Source: an uncultured Enterovibrio sp. (lineage in GTDB: Bacteria > Pseudomonadota > Gammaproteobacteria > Enterobacterales > Vibrionaceae). From it: 39,016 nucleotides of DNA. This document shows, in pieces, positions 9,486 through 19,498 of the stretch. The translations under genes and the position numbers were made by a program. Position 1 is the stretch's first letter, and each line of letters opens with the position of its first letter. The stretch is taken from the NCBI GenBank assembly GCA_947041315.1, contig CAMRDW010000007.1, positions 1 to 39,016 on the forward strand, given 5' to 3'. A model generated the notes under the pieces. It was not told the origin of the DNA. It did not search any database and saw nothing but the letters and a program-made list of their open reading frames with translations.

Positions 9486-9731
9486 ATGTCGGCTAAAAAA
9501 CCTGAAAATATGAGTTTTGAGGACACACTCAAAGAACTCGAAACCATAGTCAATAGCCTTGAAAAGGGAGAATTATCTTTGGATGTGGCTTTAAAACAAT
9601 TTGAGCGTGGTATCTCCCTTGCCCGAGCGGGGCAACAGACCTTGGCAGATGCTGAGCAACGTATTGAGATTTTATTAACGCCTGACGATAAAGCCCCTCT
9701 TTCACCTTTTAAAGACATGCCTGATGATTAA
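9486..9731 (+). CDS. xseB: Exodeoxyribonuclease VII small subunit
   Basis: SFEDTLKELETIVNSLEKGELSLDVALKQFERGISLARAGQQTLADAEQRIEILL; overlaps ispA start. Confidence 0.96.
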   Translation: MSAKKPENMSFEDTLKELETIVNSLEKGELSLDVALKQFERGISLARAGQQTLADAEQRIEILLTPDDKAPLSPFKDMPDD

Positions 9732-10623
9732 CGACGCTTTTTTAACCGAATTGGAATCTATCCAAGAACGCAGTAATAAAGAATTAAAACAATGGATTGA
9801 AAGTTTAGGTTCAGACAATCTCTCTCTCATTCAAGCCATGAAACACGGGGCTTTGCTTGGGGGAAAAAGAGTGCGTCCTTTTTTAACCTATGCCACCGGG
9901 AAAATGTTTGGTTTACCTTACGAAGCGCTTGATACTCCCGCTTGTGCTGTGGAATGCATTCATGCTTATTCACTGATCCACGATGATCTTCCCGCCATGG
10001 ACAACGATGATTTACGCCGTGGTCAACCTACGTGCCATGTGGCCTTTAATGAAGCCAGCGCCATTTTAGCAGGGGATGCTTTGCAAGCTCTTGCCTTTAG
10101 CATTTTAACGGAAGGCCCACTTTTTGAAGAAGGAAATGCTTATCGTCTTCAAATGTTGAAAGAGCTTGCTTTGGCATCGGGTGCGATGGGGATGTGTTTA
10201 GGGCAAGCGCTCGATCTCGATGCGGAAGAAAAAGAGATTGATTTGGCCAATTTAGAGCGCATTCATAAAAATAAAACAGGGGCATTGATACGCGCCGCTG
10301 TACGGCTTGGTGCGTATTGTGCGGGAGACCAAGCAATAAAATATTTGCCTGAGCTGGATCGCTATTCAGAGGCGATGGGACTTGCGTTTCAGGTTCAAGA
10401 TGACATCATCGACATCACCAGTGATACAAAAACCCTTGGAAAACGGCAAGGATCGGATATATCCGCAAATAAAAAAACATATCCCTTGTTTCTTGGTCTT
10501 GAAGGGGCTCAAAAAAAAGCCGCGCACTTACATAACGATGCACTGAATGCTCTGACTGCTATCCCGTATAATACTGAACAATTAGAGCTATTTACACGCT
10601 ATAACATTGAACGTAATAGCTAA
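9724..10623 (+). CDS. ispA: (2E,6E)-farnesyl diphosphate synthase
   Basis: GGKRVRPFLTYATG, SLIHDDLPAMDNDDLRRGQPTCH, FQVQDDIIDITSDTKTLGKRQGSD. Confidence 0.96.
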   Translation: MINDAFLTELESIQERSNKELKQWIESLGSDNLSLIQAMKHGALLGGKRVRPFLTYATGKMFGLPYEALDTPACAVECIHAYSLIHDDLPAMDNDDLRRGQPTCHVAFNEASAILAGDALQALAFSILTEGPLFEEGNAYRLQMLKELALASGAMGMCLGQALDLDAEEKEIDLANLERIHKNKTGALIRAAVRLGAYCAGDQAIKYLPELDRYSEAMGLAFQVQDDIIDITSDTKTLGKRQGSDISANKKTYPLFLGLEGAQKKAAHLHNDALNALTAIPYNTEQLELFTRYNIERNS

Positions 10624-10651
10624 ATGAACATAAATTGCGCTAAAAAAACAT

Positions 10652-12514
10652 ATGACTCTTGATATCAAAAAATACCCAACGCTTTCTCTTGTGGATTTTC
10701 CTGAAGAATTGAGGCTGCTTCCACGCAATCAACTTCCTTTATTGTGCCAGGAAATACGCTCCTATCTTTTAAATTCGGTCAGTCACTCTAGCGGGCATCT
10801 CGCTTCTGGGCTTGGCGCGATTGAACTGACAGTGGCTTTGCATTATGTCTATAACACGCCTTTTGATCATTTAATTTGGGATGTAGGGCATCAAGCTTAC
10901 CCTCATAAAATATTGACCGGACGCGCACAAAAGCTAGGCACAATACGCCAAAAAGGAGGTGTACATCCTTTTCCTTGGCGAGAAGAAAGTGAATTTGATG
11001 TTCTGTCTGTTGGGCACAGTTCCACCTCTATTAGCGCGGCCTTGGGTCTTGCCATCACTTCAAATAAAGAAGGCAAAGGACGCAAAGTGGTGAGTGTCAT
11101 TGGAGACGGGGCCATCACGGCGGGGATGGCCTTTGAAGCGATGAACCACGCCGGAGACATTCGTCCCAACATGCTGGTGGTCCTCAATGACAATGAAATG
11201 TCGATTTCTGAAAATGTCGGTGCACTGAATAACCATTTAGCCCAACTTCTATCAGGCAACTTTTATACTTCGATTCGTGAAGGCGGGAAGAAAGTCCTCT
11301 CAAATGCCCCTCCGATTAAAGAGCTGGTTCGCCGTGCAGAAGAGCACCTTAAAGGAATGGTGGTACCGGGCACCTTGTTTGAAGAGCTGGGTTTTAATTA
11401 CATCGGTCCTGTCGATGGGCATGATGTTGAAGAATTGGTTAAAACGCTCAAAAATATGCGAAACCTAAAAGGGCCCCAGTTTTTGCATGTAATGACCAAA
11501 AAAGGAAAAGGTTACGCCCCGGCAGAAAAAGATCCCATCGGTTATCACGCCGTCCCAAAATTTAATCCTGCTGAAAATTGCCTTCCAAAAACAATCCCCT
11601 TATCGCCTACTTTTTCAAAAGTATTTGGTGATTGGCTTTGTGATATGGCCGCGTTAGATGACAAACTCATGGCCATTACGCCTGCCATGCGCGAAGGCTC
11701 TGGCATGGTGCGTTTTTCAAAAGAACACCCCAGTCGTTTTTTTGATGTTGCCATTGCAGAACAACATGCCGTGACGCTGGCAACAGGCATGGCAATAGGC
11801 GGATATAAACCGGTGGTTGCCATATATTCCACGTTCCTTCAACGCGCTTATGATCAATTTATTCATGATGTCTGTATTATGAATTTGCCTGTGATGTTTG
11901 CGATTGACCGGGGCGGGTTAGTGGGGGCAGATGGTCAAACCCACCAAGGGGCGTTTGATTTAAGCTTTATGCGCTGTATCCCAAATATCCTGATCATGGC
12001 CCCTTCAGACGAAAACGAATGTCGGCAAATGCTTTATACCGCATATACCTGGAATGGACCGAGCGCCGTACGTTATCCTCGTGGGGTTGGAAGTGGGGCC
12101 GTGATACAAGAAAAAATGACGGCGTTATCTATCGGAAAAGGACAAGGTCGAAGAGAAGGTGAAAAAATAGCCATTTTGAATTTTGGGTGTTTACTTTCTT
12201 ATGCACAAAAAGCGGCTGAAAATCTCAATGCGACCTTGGTGGACATGCGCTTTGTTAAACCCCTTGATACCGATTTGATTGATACATTGGCCGCATCACA
12301 TGAGATCTTGGTTACTTTGGAAGAAAATGCCATTGCTGGAGGGGCGGGAAGCGGTGTCATCGAGTATTTAATGAAAACCCGTCAAATAAAACCTGTTTTA
12401 CAGTTAGGTTTACCCGATATTTTTATCCATCAAGGCACTCAAAAAGAGCTTCATGAGGAGCTTGAACTTGATGCGGCAGGAATTGAAGCCCAGATACGCC
12501 GATACCTTCAGTAA
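10652..12514 (+). CDS. dxs: 1-deoxy-D-xylulose-5-phosphate synthase
   Basis: [78 protein letters not shown]. Confidence 0.97.
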   Translation: MTLDIKKYPTLSLVDFPEELRLLPRNQLPLLCQEIRSYLLNSVSHSSGHLASGLGAIELTVALHYVYNTPFDHLIWDVGHQAYPHKILTGRAQKLGTIRQKGGVHPFPWREESEFDVLSVGHSSTSISAALGLAITSNKEGKGRKVVSVIGDGAITAGMAFEAMNHAGDIRPNMLVVLNDNEMSISENVGALNNHLAQLLSGNFYTSIREGGKKVLSNAPPIKELVRRAEEHLKGMVVPGTLFEELGFNYIGPVDGHDVEELVKTLKNMRNLKGPQFLHVMTKKGKGYAPAEKDPIGYHAVPKFNPAENCLPKTIPLSPTFSKVFGDWLCDMAALDDKLMAITPAMREGSGMVRFSKEHPSRFFDVAIAEQHAVTLATGMAIGGYKPVVAIYSTFLQRAYDQFIHDVCIMNLPVMFAIDRGGLVGADGQTHQGAFDLSFMRCIPNILIMAPSDENECRQMLYTAYTWNGPSAVRYPRGVGSGAVIQEKMTALSIGKGQGRREGEKIAILNFGCLLSYAQKAAENLNATLVDMRFVKPLDTDLIDTLAASHEILVTLEENAIAGGAGSGVIEYLMKTRQIKPVLQLGLPDIFIHQGTQKELHEELELDAAGIEAQIRRYLQ

Positions 12515-12768
12515 GCTCTTTAAAATGAAACCCCCAAGACCCTCGCGGATCATCCCGCCGCGATGCGTCTTTGACTGCTTCATACCCTCATTATGTATTT
12601 TGAATTGATCTTTCAGCCATCTTTAAAAGGCCAAATCCTGGGCTTTCACCGTTGACCACCCAAAAATGCTAAGTGTTCAGCGGGCTTGTTTGAGTTTTAC
12701 TTCCTTTCATGAATTCACATTTTTTTAATGATGGGTATTCATGCATAAAGTACAGCATCCTTATTGAA

Positions 12769-12895
12769 TATACCCAAGACACTTGAAGATGCCTGTAAGC
12801 GGTAAACAAGTGAAGGCCCATAACATCGATTTACTCTGTGATTGGCCTGAGTGAGAGCAGCCAACGCCCACGCATCTTCAATTACTTTGGGTATA
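12769..12895 (-). repeat. ERIC-like element (127 bp), upstream of galE
   Basis: TATACCCAAGACACTTGAAGATGC ... GCATCTTCAATTACTTTGGGTATA; both ends are of the same (CAA) type. Confidence 0.92.
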
Positions 12896-12996
12896 TAAGG
12901 CCATGATAATCAGTGAATGGACTCGTAGAAGTAATAAAGAGCTTCTAAAGTTCATATATAACTTTTTCTGTATGTTTTTTAACGCATAAATGGAGA

Positions 12997-14025
12997 ATGA
13001 AATTGAAAGTCTTGGTGACGGGGGGGATGGGATACATCGGCAGTCATACGTGCGTGCAGATGTTAGAGAGAGGAATAGAGCCGATAATCATCGACAATTT
13101 AAGCAATTCGAACAGAGAAGTTTTGCATCGCATTGAAGTGATTACAGGTAAAAAACCTGTTTTTTATCAGGCAGATGTTCGTGATGAAAGGGCATTAGAT
13201 GCCATTTTTTCTGAAAATAATATTTGTGCTGTACTCCATTTTGCAGGACTTAAAGCCGTCGGGGAATCTGTCACTCTTCCTTTGGCGTATTACGATAACA
13301 ATGTCACAGGTTCACTGGTTTTGGCTCGCGCAATGAAAAAAGCCAAGGTGAAAACCTTGCTTTTTAGTTCTTCTGCCACTGTGTATGGCGAACCTAAAAG
13401 GGTGCCGATTACGGAAGAGTCGCGAACTGGCGAAACGACCAGTCCTTACGGAACCAGTAAATACATGGTTGAGCTTTGCCTGCGAGATCTCTCGATTTCT
13501 GAGTCGGATTGGAGCATCACTTTGCTCCGATATTTTAATCCAGTTGGAGCGCATCCTTCTGGAAGCATGGGGGAAGATCCCCAAGGGACGCCCAATAATT
13601 TAATGCCGTTCATAGCACAAGTGGCCGTAGGGCGTCGTGATCATTTGTGCGTTTTTGGGGATGATTATCCAACGCTTGATGGGACGGGGGTGCGCGATTA
13701 TGTGCATGTCATGGATTTAGCCGAGGGGCATATTCAAGCCTTGCAAGTCTTAAAAGACAAAAAAGGCTTACATATTTATAACTTAGGCTCAGGACATGGA
13801 AACAGCGTGTTGGAAATCTTAAATGCGTTTAGCCTTGCATGTGGAAAAACGCTGCCCTATAAGATCTGCGCACGTCGTGCTGGAGATGTGGCGGCATATT
13901 GGGCGAGCACGGAAAAAGCCGCCCGAGATTTAAACTGGAAAGCCTCCAAAACTCCATTACAAATGGCGCAAGACACTTGGCGTTGGCAATCGAACAATCC
14001 CTTCGGTTATACCCGTCCCCTTTGA
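12997..14025 (+). CDS. galE: UDP-glucose 4-epimerase; last codons and stop lie inside an ERIC-like element
   Basis: VLVTGGMGYIGSHTCVQ, HFAGLKAVGESV, SSSATVYGEP, SPYGTSKYMVE, LRYFNPVGAHPSG; C-term WRWQSNNPFGYTRPL*. Confidence 0.95.
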   Translation: MKLKVLVTGGMGYIGSHTCVQMLERGIEPIIIDNLSNSNREVLHRIEVITGKKPVFYQADVRDERALDAIFSENNICAVLHFAGLKAVGESVTLPLAYYDNNVTGSLVLARAMKKAKVKTLLFSSSATVYGEPKRVPITEESRTGETTSPYGTSKYMVELCLRDLSISESDWSITLLRYFNPVGAHPSGSMGEDPQGTPNNLMPFIAQVAVGRRDHLCVFGDDYPTLDGTGVRDYVHVMDLAEGHIQALQVLKDKKGLHIYNLGSGHGNSVLEILNAFSLACGKTLPYKICARRAGDVAAYWASTEKAARDLNWKASKTPLQMAQDTWRWQSNNPFGYTRPL

Positions 14026-14084
14026 AACTGCAGGGGGCTTCTCTCGCTTGTCGCCAATCTAGCAGCGCCAAATACCTTGAGTCT
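14008..14084 (+). repeat. ERIC-like element with internal deletion; supplies galE stop
   Basis: TATACCCGTCCCCTTTGAAACTGCAGG... ; galE TGA at 14023-14025. Confidence 0.75.
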
Positions 14085-14098
14085 ATGGCAAAAAAAGA

Positions 14099-14140
14099 GC
14101 GGAAAAACGAATTTAATTTTAAATAAATTCGTTTTTCCGC
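14099..14140. terminator. Perfect 17-bp stem hairpin between convergent galE and sulfatase genes (possible bidirectional terminator)
   Basis: gcggaaaaacgaattta-attttaaa-taaattcgtttttccgc. Confidence 0.55.
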
Positions 14141-14159
14141 GTCATATTTTATCGATTAA

Positions 14160-14286
14160 TATACCCGTCGCCTTTGACGTTGCGTGGGTGTTGGCTTCGC
14201 TCGCTCAACCCAATCACATAGTCCATCTATGCTCAGGGGTTTCACTCACTTGCTGCCTACACCTATCTTCAATTCTTTTGGGTATA
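14160..14286 (+). repeat. ERIC-like element (127 bp); supplies sulfatase stop on the minus strand
   Basis: TATACCCGTCGCCTTTGACG ... CTTCAATTCTTTTGGGTATA; minus TGA at 14271-14269. Confidence 0.93.
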
Positions 14287-16257
14287 GCTCTCTTTTTGAG
14301 GGTATAAATCTTCCTTATAGGCAAGGCTTCCCCACAATGCGTGTGCATTGGCTTTGAAAATCAGGTTTTGGGGTAAATCTGTGGGCGTTAGCAAATCTTT
14401 TTTGGGGTGATAAAGAAAGGTTCTTGGTTCTTTTTCGGGTTGAAAAACCACCACTTCGTTATTGGCACTCATCCATGCAAAGGTCTTGTCTCTTTGCATC
14501 ATGGCCCTTTGTTTTTCAAGCGGGATCTCTTTGGTTAAATCGTTTCCAATCATGGGGTGGTTTCCGCTTATTCCTGCTAAAGACAAAAGGGTCGGAGGGA
14601 TGTCGATTTGGCTGGTTAACCGAGAGTCCATTTTCGCTGGAATGTCTTTTCCAAAAATGATCCCAGGAATATGAAAATGCGAAATAGGGATCGCTTGAGG
14701 GCCATAAGAACGTGCATCATGATCTGCGACGACAATAAACACAGTGTCTTTCCAATACTCTGATTGTTTTGCTTTTTCTAAAAACTCTCCCAAGGCAAAG
14801 TCAGCGTATTTTACGGCATTTTCGACTGTTTGTTTTGGAGTATTGTATTTTTCAATGACATTGTCTGGATATTCATAAGGGCTGTGATTTGAGGAGCTGA
14901 ATACCAAGCTGAAAAAGGGTTTCTCTTCTTTATTGAGCTTTACAAAATTTTCGTGAGCATGGGTGTAGAGATCTTGATCTGACGCTCCCCAAGAGCCAAC
15001 GAATTTGGGCTGATTAAAGGTGGGTAAATCTTGCATGTCGATGAAGCCATTTCCAAGGAAAAATGATTTCATATTGTCAAAATGACTTTCCCCGCCATAA
15101 ATGAATTGCGTATGGTAACCTTTCGTTTTCAGCATATGGGCAAGGGTAAAAAACTGGTGCTGACTTTTATTTAATTTGACGGTGGAGCGAGATGGCGTCG
15201 GTACAAAACCACTGATGACCGCTTCAATTCCACGTACCGAACGCGTCCCTGTGGCGTACAAACGGTTAAAAGCCCAGCCTTCTTTCATTAATTGGTCAAG
15301 ATGAGGTGATAAATGAAGCCCATTGAGCCCACTGACATAACGTGCGCCATGACTTTCAAGTAACAAAATAACAATGTTCTTAGGTTTTCCTTGGTAGCTT
15401 GCTTTATGAAAGGCATACGAGGGAAGGGCATTGTCTTTAAATACGTCTTTTTCTACATTCATATTATTTTGCACTTCTTGAATGATTTCAGTGCGCTTTA
15501 ATGGAGGATAAAAACGAAAGGCGTCTTCTTCTGAAGCCATTTGCTTTGCTGAAAAAAGAACAGAATAAGAAGAGTTAAGGGTGAGATCGTTGATCAAAGG
15601 ATCACTTGAAAAGGCAACAAAAGCGGGATTTAAGGGGCGATGTCCCAAAGTGGAGCGGGCCCCTAAGATCCCGACGGCAAGAACAAGAAAAGCGAGCAAG
15701 GGACGCACATACCAGACTGGATAATTTAAGTCTTTAAGCAGGTATCGGCTTATTTTCCAGCCAAATATCACGGAAAAAACAGAAACACAAATTCCTAAAA
15801 AGAGTTCTAATTTGTATCCCATCCAAAGCATACTCAGAATTTCTTTTGGGTATATTAAGTATTCAATAAACAGACGGTTTGGTCTTAAATCATATTCAAA
15901 AATGAAGGGCACAGTGGCCGCTTCCATATAGAAAATCAACCAAATAGAAAAGGTTATCCAAATTCTGATCCCAAAAGACCAAAGACGCCCCATTTTATTT
16001 TTGGATAAGAAAAAGCAAGATAAAAAAGCGGGTAAGATAAAAAGGTAACAGACAGAGGATATATCGATTCTAAATCCATTGAGGAGAATTTTAAAAGCCC
16101 CCTCAGAAGCTGCCACTCGGTCCCATTGCCAAATTATTAACGCGAGTCGAGAGCAGAAAAATAAGGCAATGCACAGAGAGATACTTGCAATAAAAGGAAA
16201 AAGGATCCCTGTTCTTTGTTTTATAACCGAGAGGATATGGATAATTATCTTACCTTT
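14269..16257 (-). CDS. LTA synthase-like membrane sulfatase/phosphotransferase (alkaline phosphatase superfamily); ORF track starts at GTG 16116, but the open frame extends to 16257 and the probable N-terminus lies upstream
   Basis: N-terminal TM segments; NIVILLLESHGARYVSGLNG, FNRLYATGTRSVRGIEAVISG, VFIVVADHDARSYG; stop lies inside an ERIC-like end. Confidence 0.9.
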   Translation of the reverse strand, partial: KGKIIIHILSVIKQRTGILFPFIASISLCIALFFCSRLALIIWQWDRVAASEGAFKILLNGFRIDISSVCYLFILPAFLSCFFLSKNKMGRLWSFGIRIWITFSIWLIFYMEAATVPFIFEYDLRPNRLFIEYLIYPKEILSMLWMGYKLELFLGICVSVFSVIFGWKISRYLLKDLNYPVWYVRPLLAFLVLAVGILGARSTLGHRPLNPAFVAFSSDPLINDLTLNSSYSVLFSAKQMASEEDAFRFYPPLKRTEIIQEVQNNMNVEKDVFKDNALPSYAFHKASYQGKPKNIVILLLESHGARYVSGLNGLHLSPHLDQLMKEGWAFNRLYATGTRSVRGIEAVISGFVPTPSRSTVKLNKSQHQFFTLAHMLKTKGYHTQFIYGGESHFDNMKSFFLGNGFIDMQDLPTFNQPKFVGSWGASDQDLYTHAHENFVKLNKEEKPFFSLVFSSSNHSPYEYPDNVIEKYNTPKQTVENAVKYADFALGEFLEKAKQSEYWKDTVFIVVADHDARSYGPQAIPISHFHIPGIIFGKDIPAKMDSRLTSQIDIPPTLLSLAGISGNHPMIGNDLTKEIPLEKQRAMMQRDKTFAWMSANNEVVVFQPEKEPRTFLYHPKKDLLTPTDLPQNLIFKANAHALWGSLAYKEDLYPQKESYTQKN

Positions 16258-16262
16258 TTAAT

Positions 16263-16622
16263 TTAGAAATAGAGTATGCAAATCCAGGTTAATACGGATA
16301 AGCCTATGCTGAGGAAAACAGCGGCGGAGGCGATGTCTTTCGCTCTTCCACTGAGTTCATTGTATTCGGAGCCGACACGGTCTACGGCGGTTTCAATGGC
16401 GGAATTTAAAAGTTCAACAATGATGACGAGAATTAAACTTGAAATCATTGCCAGTCTTTCTAACGCGGTCACGTTCAAAAAGAATGAAATAATGCCGAGT
16501 ATAAGCAATAAGAGGGTTTCTTGACGAAAAGCGGCTTCATGTTTCCAGGCTGCAATTAATCCTTTTCGTGAATATTTGGTTGCATTGATTATTCTTGTCA
16601 ATCCTTTTTCTTGGTTTTTCAT
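16263..16622 (-). CDS. dgkA: Diacylglycerol kinase
   Basis: 119 aa; KGLIAAWKHEAAFRQE, VIIVELLNSAIETAVDRVGSEYNELSGRAKDIASAAV. Confidence 0.95.
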   Translation of the reverse strand: MKNQEKGLTRIINATKYSRKGLIAAWKHEAAFRQETLLLLILGIISFFLNVTALERLAMISSLILVIIVELLNSAIETAVDRVGSEYNELSGRAKDIASAAVFLSIGLSVLTWICILYF

Positions 16623-16870
16623 TGAAATGTCCTGATAATAAAAGCCGCGTTTTCATTTAGTAAATAATATTTTTATATGAATAACCTTTGCCAGTTCGTT
16701 GTGTTTTTTACATCGTTAGCATGAAGGCAGTTAAGGAGTAATATTTTGATTTAAAAAATGATTATTGTATTAATGGGTATTTTTTAATTGTTATGTTTTT
16801 TTATAATTATAGAAAGCATTATTATAAGTAAAGTGAATTATTTATTCCTCAAAAATAAAGGAGGTTTGAT

Positions 16871-17000
16871 TTATATTCATCGCCTTTAACCCTGCATGGG
16901 TTTGGCTTGTTCTCGTTTTATTTGCTTGTTTAACTTTTTATCTGCTCGTTTAACCCAATTCAGTCCGCTTCGATGCGTTTGGGCTTGGCTCACGGGTTCA
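16871..17000 (+). repeat. Highly degenerate ERIC-like remnant
   Basis: TATATTCATCGCCTTTAACCCTGCATGGGTTTGGCTTGTTCTCG resembles element left half. Confidence 0.35.
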
Positions 17001-17120
17001 GTATCTGCATTTTCAGGTGGTTTGACTTTCAGTGATTTTATTTTCATCAAAGGCAAAACTGTAAGCAATAAAACAAATTACACTCTCAAAATCAAGATTA
17101 TTTTTTTTATCCGATGCGAT

Positions 17121-17245
17121 TACTCAAAGGAATTGAAGATGCGTGTGGGCGAAAAGCGAACGAAGCCCCTGAGCATAGAGGTACTATGTGATTGGGCTAA
17201 GAGCGCGCAGCCAAAACCCATGGCGTTTCAAAAGCGACGGGTATA
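17121..17245 (-). repeat. ERIC-like element, head-to-head with the next copy
   Basis: CAAAGGAATTGAAGATGCG ... GCGTTTCAAAAGCGACGGGTATA. Confidence 0.85.
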
Positions 17246-17390
17246 TACCCGACGCCTTTGAAGAGACAGGGGTGACGAGGTGCGTTCTGCCCTATCACCG
17301 AATCCGTTTATGTTCGTATTTATGTTTATGGTGCATGGGCTTGGGTCATGCGCCGCCTGGTTGCCTATTCAAATATTTTGAGCCTATGTG
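17244..17390 (+). repeat. Degenerate ERIC-like element
   Basis: TATACCCGACGCCTTTGAAGAGACAGGGGTG ... GCCGCCTGGTTGCCTATTCAAATATTTTGAG. Confidence 0.6.
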
Positions 17391-17468
17391 TGAATTTAAC
17401 GAAATTGGCTTATTGCGCTCTTTAAAGTATATAATCGCGTTTTTATTGAGGTCTTAGCGAAATCGCTT

Positions 17469-18917
17469 ATGAAATTTATCGTCAAAATTCACCCAGAAGT
17501 GATGGTTAAAAGTGAGTCTGTTCGAAAACGTTTTACGAAAATTTTGGAGTCCAATATTCGAAATATTTTAAAGCGTAAATCAGATTCAATGGCCGTGATC
17601 AATCGTCGTGATCATATCGAGGTTTCGCTAAAAGACGCGACTGAGCATGAGATTGCACGGGAAGTGTTAACACACACTCCGGGGATCCATCATGTGCTTG
17701 AAGTGTATCAAATTGAATTTACAGATCTTCACCATATTTTTGAAATTGTGTTACCTGAAGTGCGAGATCAAATAGAAGGGAAAACCTTTTGTGTTCGCGT
17801 AAAACGTCGAGGTCTTCATGATTTCAGCTCGATTGAAGTTGAACGTTATGTTGGAGGTGGCTTAAACCAAGCGGTACAAAGTGCATCCGTTCGATTAAAA
17901 CAACCCGATGTAACTGTGAATCTTGAAGTGGATCATGGGAAAGTCAACGTGGTCCGAAACCGTCATAAAGGGTTAGGGGGTTTTCCTCTAGGTACTCAAG
18001 AAAATGTATTGAGCTTGATTTCTGGCGGTTTTGATTCTGGTGTTTCAAGTTACCTGCATATAAAGCGCGGAAGCAAAGTTCATTATTGTTTTTTTAATTT
18101 AGGCGGCGCAGCCCACGAGATAGGGGTTCAACAAACGGCCTATTATCTTTGGGAAAAATTTGGGTCTTCGGCGAAAGTGAAGTTCATTTCGGTTGATTTT
18201 GAACCTGTCGTGGCAGAAATCTTAGAGAATATTGAAGACGGACAAATGGGGGTGGTTTTAAAACGCATGTTTGTGCGTGCAGCCTCTTTGATTGCTGAAA
18301 AATACGGTATTCAAGCTTTAGTGACAGGTGAAGCCTTGGGGCAAGTCTCAAGTCAAACACTCACCAATTTACGTCAAATTGATAATGTGACAGACACCCT
18401 CATTTTGCGTCCTTTAATTAATTGGGACAAAGAAGACATTATTCAGCTTGCGCGTCAAATAGGAACCGAAGATCTGGCTAAAACCATGCCTGAATATTGT
18501 GGGGTTATCTCGAAAAAACCGACCATCAAAGCGGTGAAAGAAAAGCTTGAAGCCCAAGAAAAGAAATTTAATTTTGATGTTTTAGATAAAGTGGTCTTTG
18601 AAGCGCGCACGATAGATATTCGAGACATTGAAAAGCAAAGCCAAGAAAAAGCCCCTCAAATAGAGTGGGTGGATGACATTGATAAAGATGCGGTCGTCCT
18701 TGATATTCGAAGTCCAGAAGAAGAAGATGAATGCCCTCTTGAAATCGATGGGGCACAGGTTATCCATATTCCTTTTTTCCGATTGGCCACCAAATTTGAT
18801 GAATTGGACCCTTCTAAAACCTATTTGCTTTATTGTGATCGTGGTGTCATGAGCCGTTTGCAAGCCTTGTACTTACGAGATAAAGGGCATTTAAACGTGA
18901 AGGTGTATCGTCCTTGA
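17469..18917 (+). CDS. thiI: tRNA 4-thiouridine synthase ThiI with C-terminal rhodanese domain
   Basis: THUMP region, [18 protein letters not shown]-loop, [34 protein letters not shown]. Confidence 0.97.
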   Translation: MKFIVKIHPEVMVKSESVRKRFTKILESNIRNILKRKSDSMAVINRRDHIEVSLKDATEHEIAREVLTHTPGIHHVLEVYQIEFTDLHHIFEIVLPEVRDQIEGKTFCVRVKRRGLHDFSSIEVERYVGGGLNQAVQSASVRLKQPDVTVNLEVDHGKVNVVRNRHKGLGGFPLGTQENVLSLISGGFDSGVSSYLHIKRGSKVHYCFFNLGGAAHEIGVQQTAYYLWEKFGSSAKVKFISVDFEPVVAEILENIEDGQMGVVLKRMFVRAASLIAEKYGIQALVTGEALGQVSSQTLTNLRQIDNVTDTLILRPLINWDKEDIIQLARQIGTEDLAKTMPEYCGVISKKPTIKAVKEKLEAQEKKFNFDVLDKVVFEARTIDIRDIEKQSQEKAPQIEWVDDIDKDAVVLDIRSPEEEDECPLEIDGAQVIHIPFFRLATKFDELDPSKTYLLYCDRGVMSRLQALYLRDKGHLNVKVYRP

Positions 18918-18974
18918 AAATCAGAGAGGGCGCCAATTAGTCAGAAGATCCTCAAAGACTCAAAGGTGAGGGGT

Positions 18975-19097
18975 TATACCCATTCCATTAAATAGTTAGT
19001 CAGACATTGCGCCGAGAAAATCATTGAGAAATTCATAACGATGTTCTCGGTGATTTTAACCAGCAAGAATGATCAAATGTTTAATGGGATGGGTATT
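18975..19097. repeat. Palindromic element family B (intact copy)
   Basis: Terminal inverted repeat TATACCCATTCCATTAAA ... TTTAATGGGATGGGTAT; shares its interior with 33368-33660. Confidence 0.75.
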
Positions 19098-19260
19098 GTA
19101 TGCCTGTCACTTTTGAGGCTAAAAGGCGCTTTTTTTCTGTTTTAAAGAACCCTCAAAAAGACAAATACGATTTATTCTGAAAGGCTTTTTCTGCTCGTCT
19201 TATGCATTTCACTTTTTATCTCCCTTTTTTTCTAGAAAAAAGGATCTTTGACAAAAAGAA

Positions 19261-19287
19261 TAAAAAACCCCGCTTTAAAAGCGAGGT
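19261..19287 (-). terminator. Possible minus-strand terminator
   Basis: On minus: CCTCGCTTTtAAAGCGGGG followed by TTTTTTTA. Confidence 0.5.
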
Positions 19288-19498
19288 GGTATCAAAATGC
19301 ATTGAAAGTCAGGGTTCATTGGGTTGTTTGATTTTTATTTCGTTTATTGCACTTGCCTTGTTTGAGTCAGGATTATCAAGAACAAAGTGCATCTTCATTG
19401 CCTATCAATGGGCATTTTCTTGAAATCTAATCAAGTTAGGATCTTTAGATTGTTCTTAAATTGCGTCCCAATAAACCTGACATTGGCGTTTTTTTAGC

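Noticed and set aside
19202-19423. 73-aa ORF downstream of thiI
   Set aside because: Overlaps a probable terminator hairpin and has no recognisable family features.
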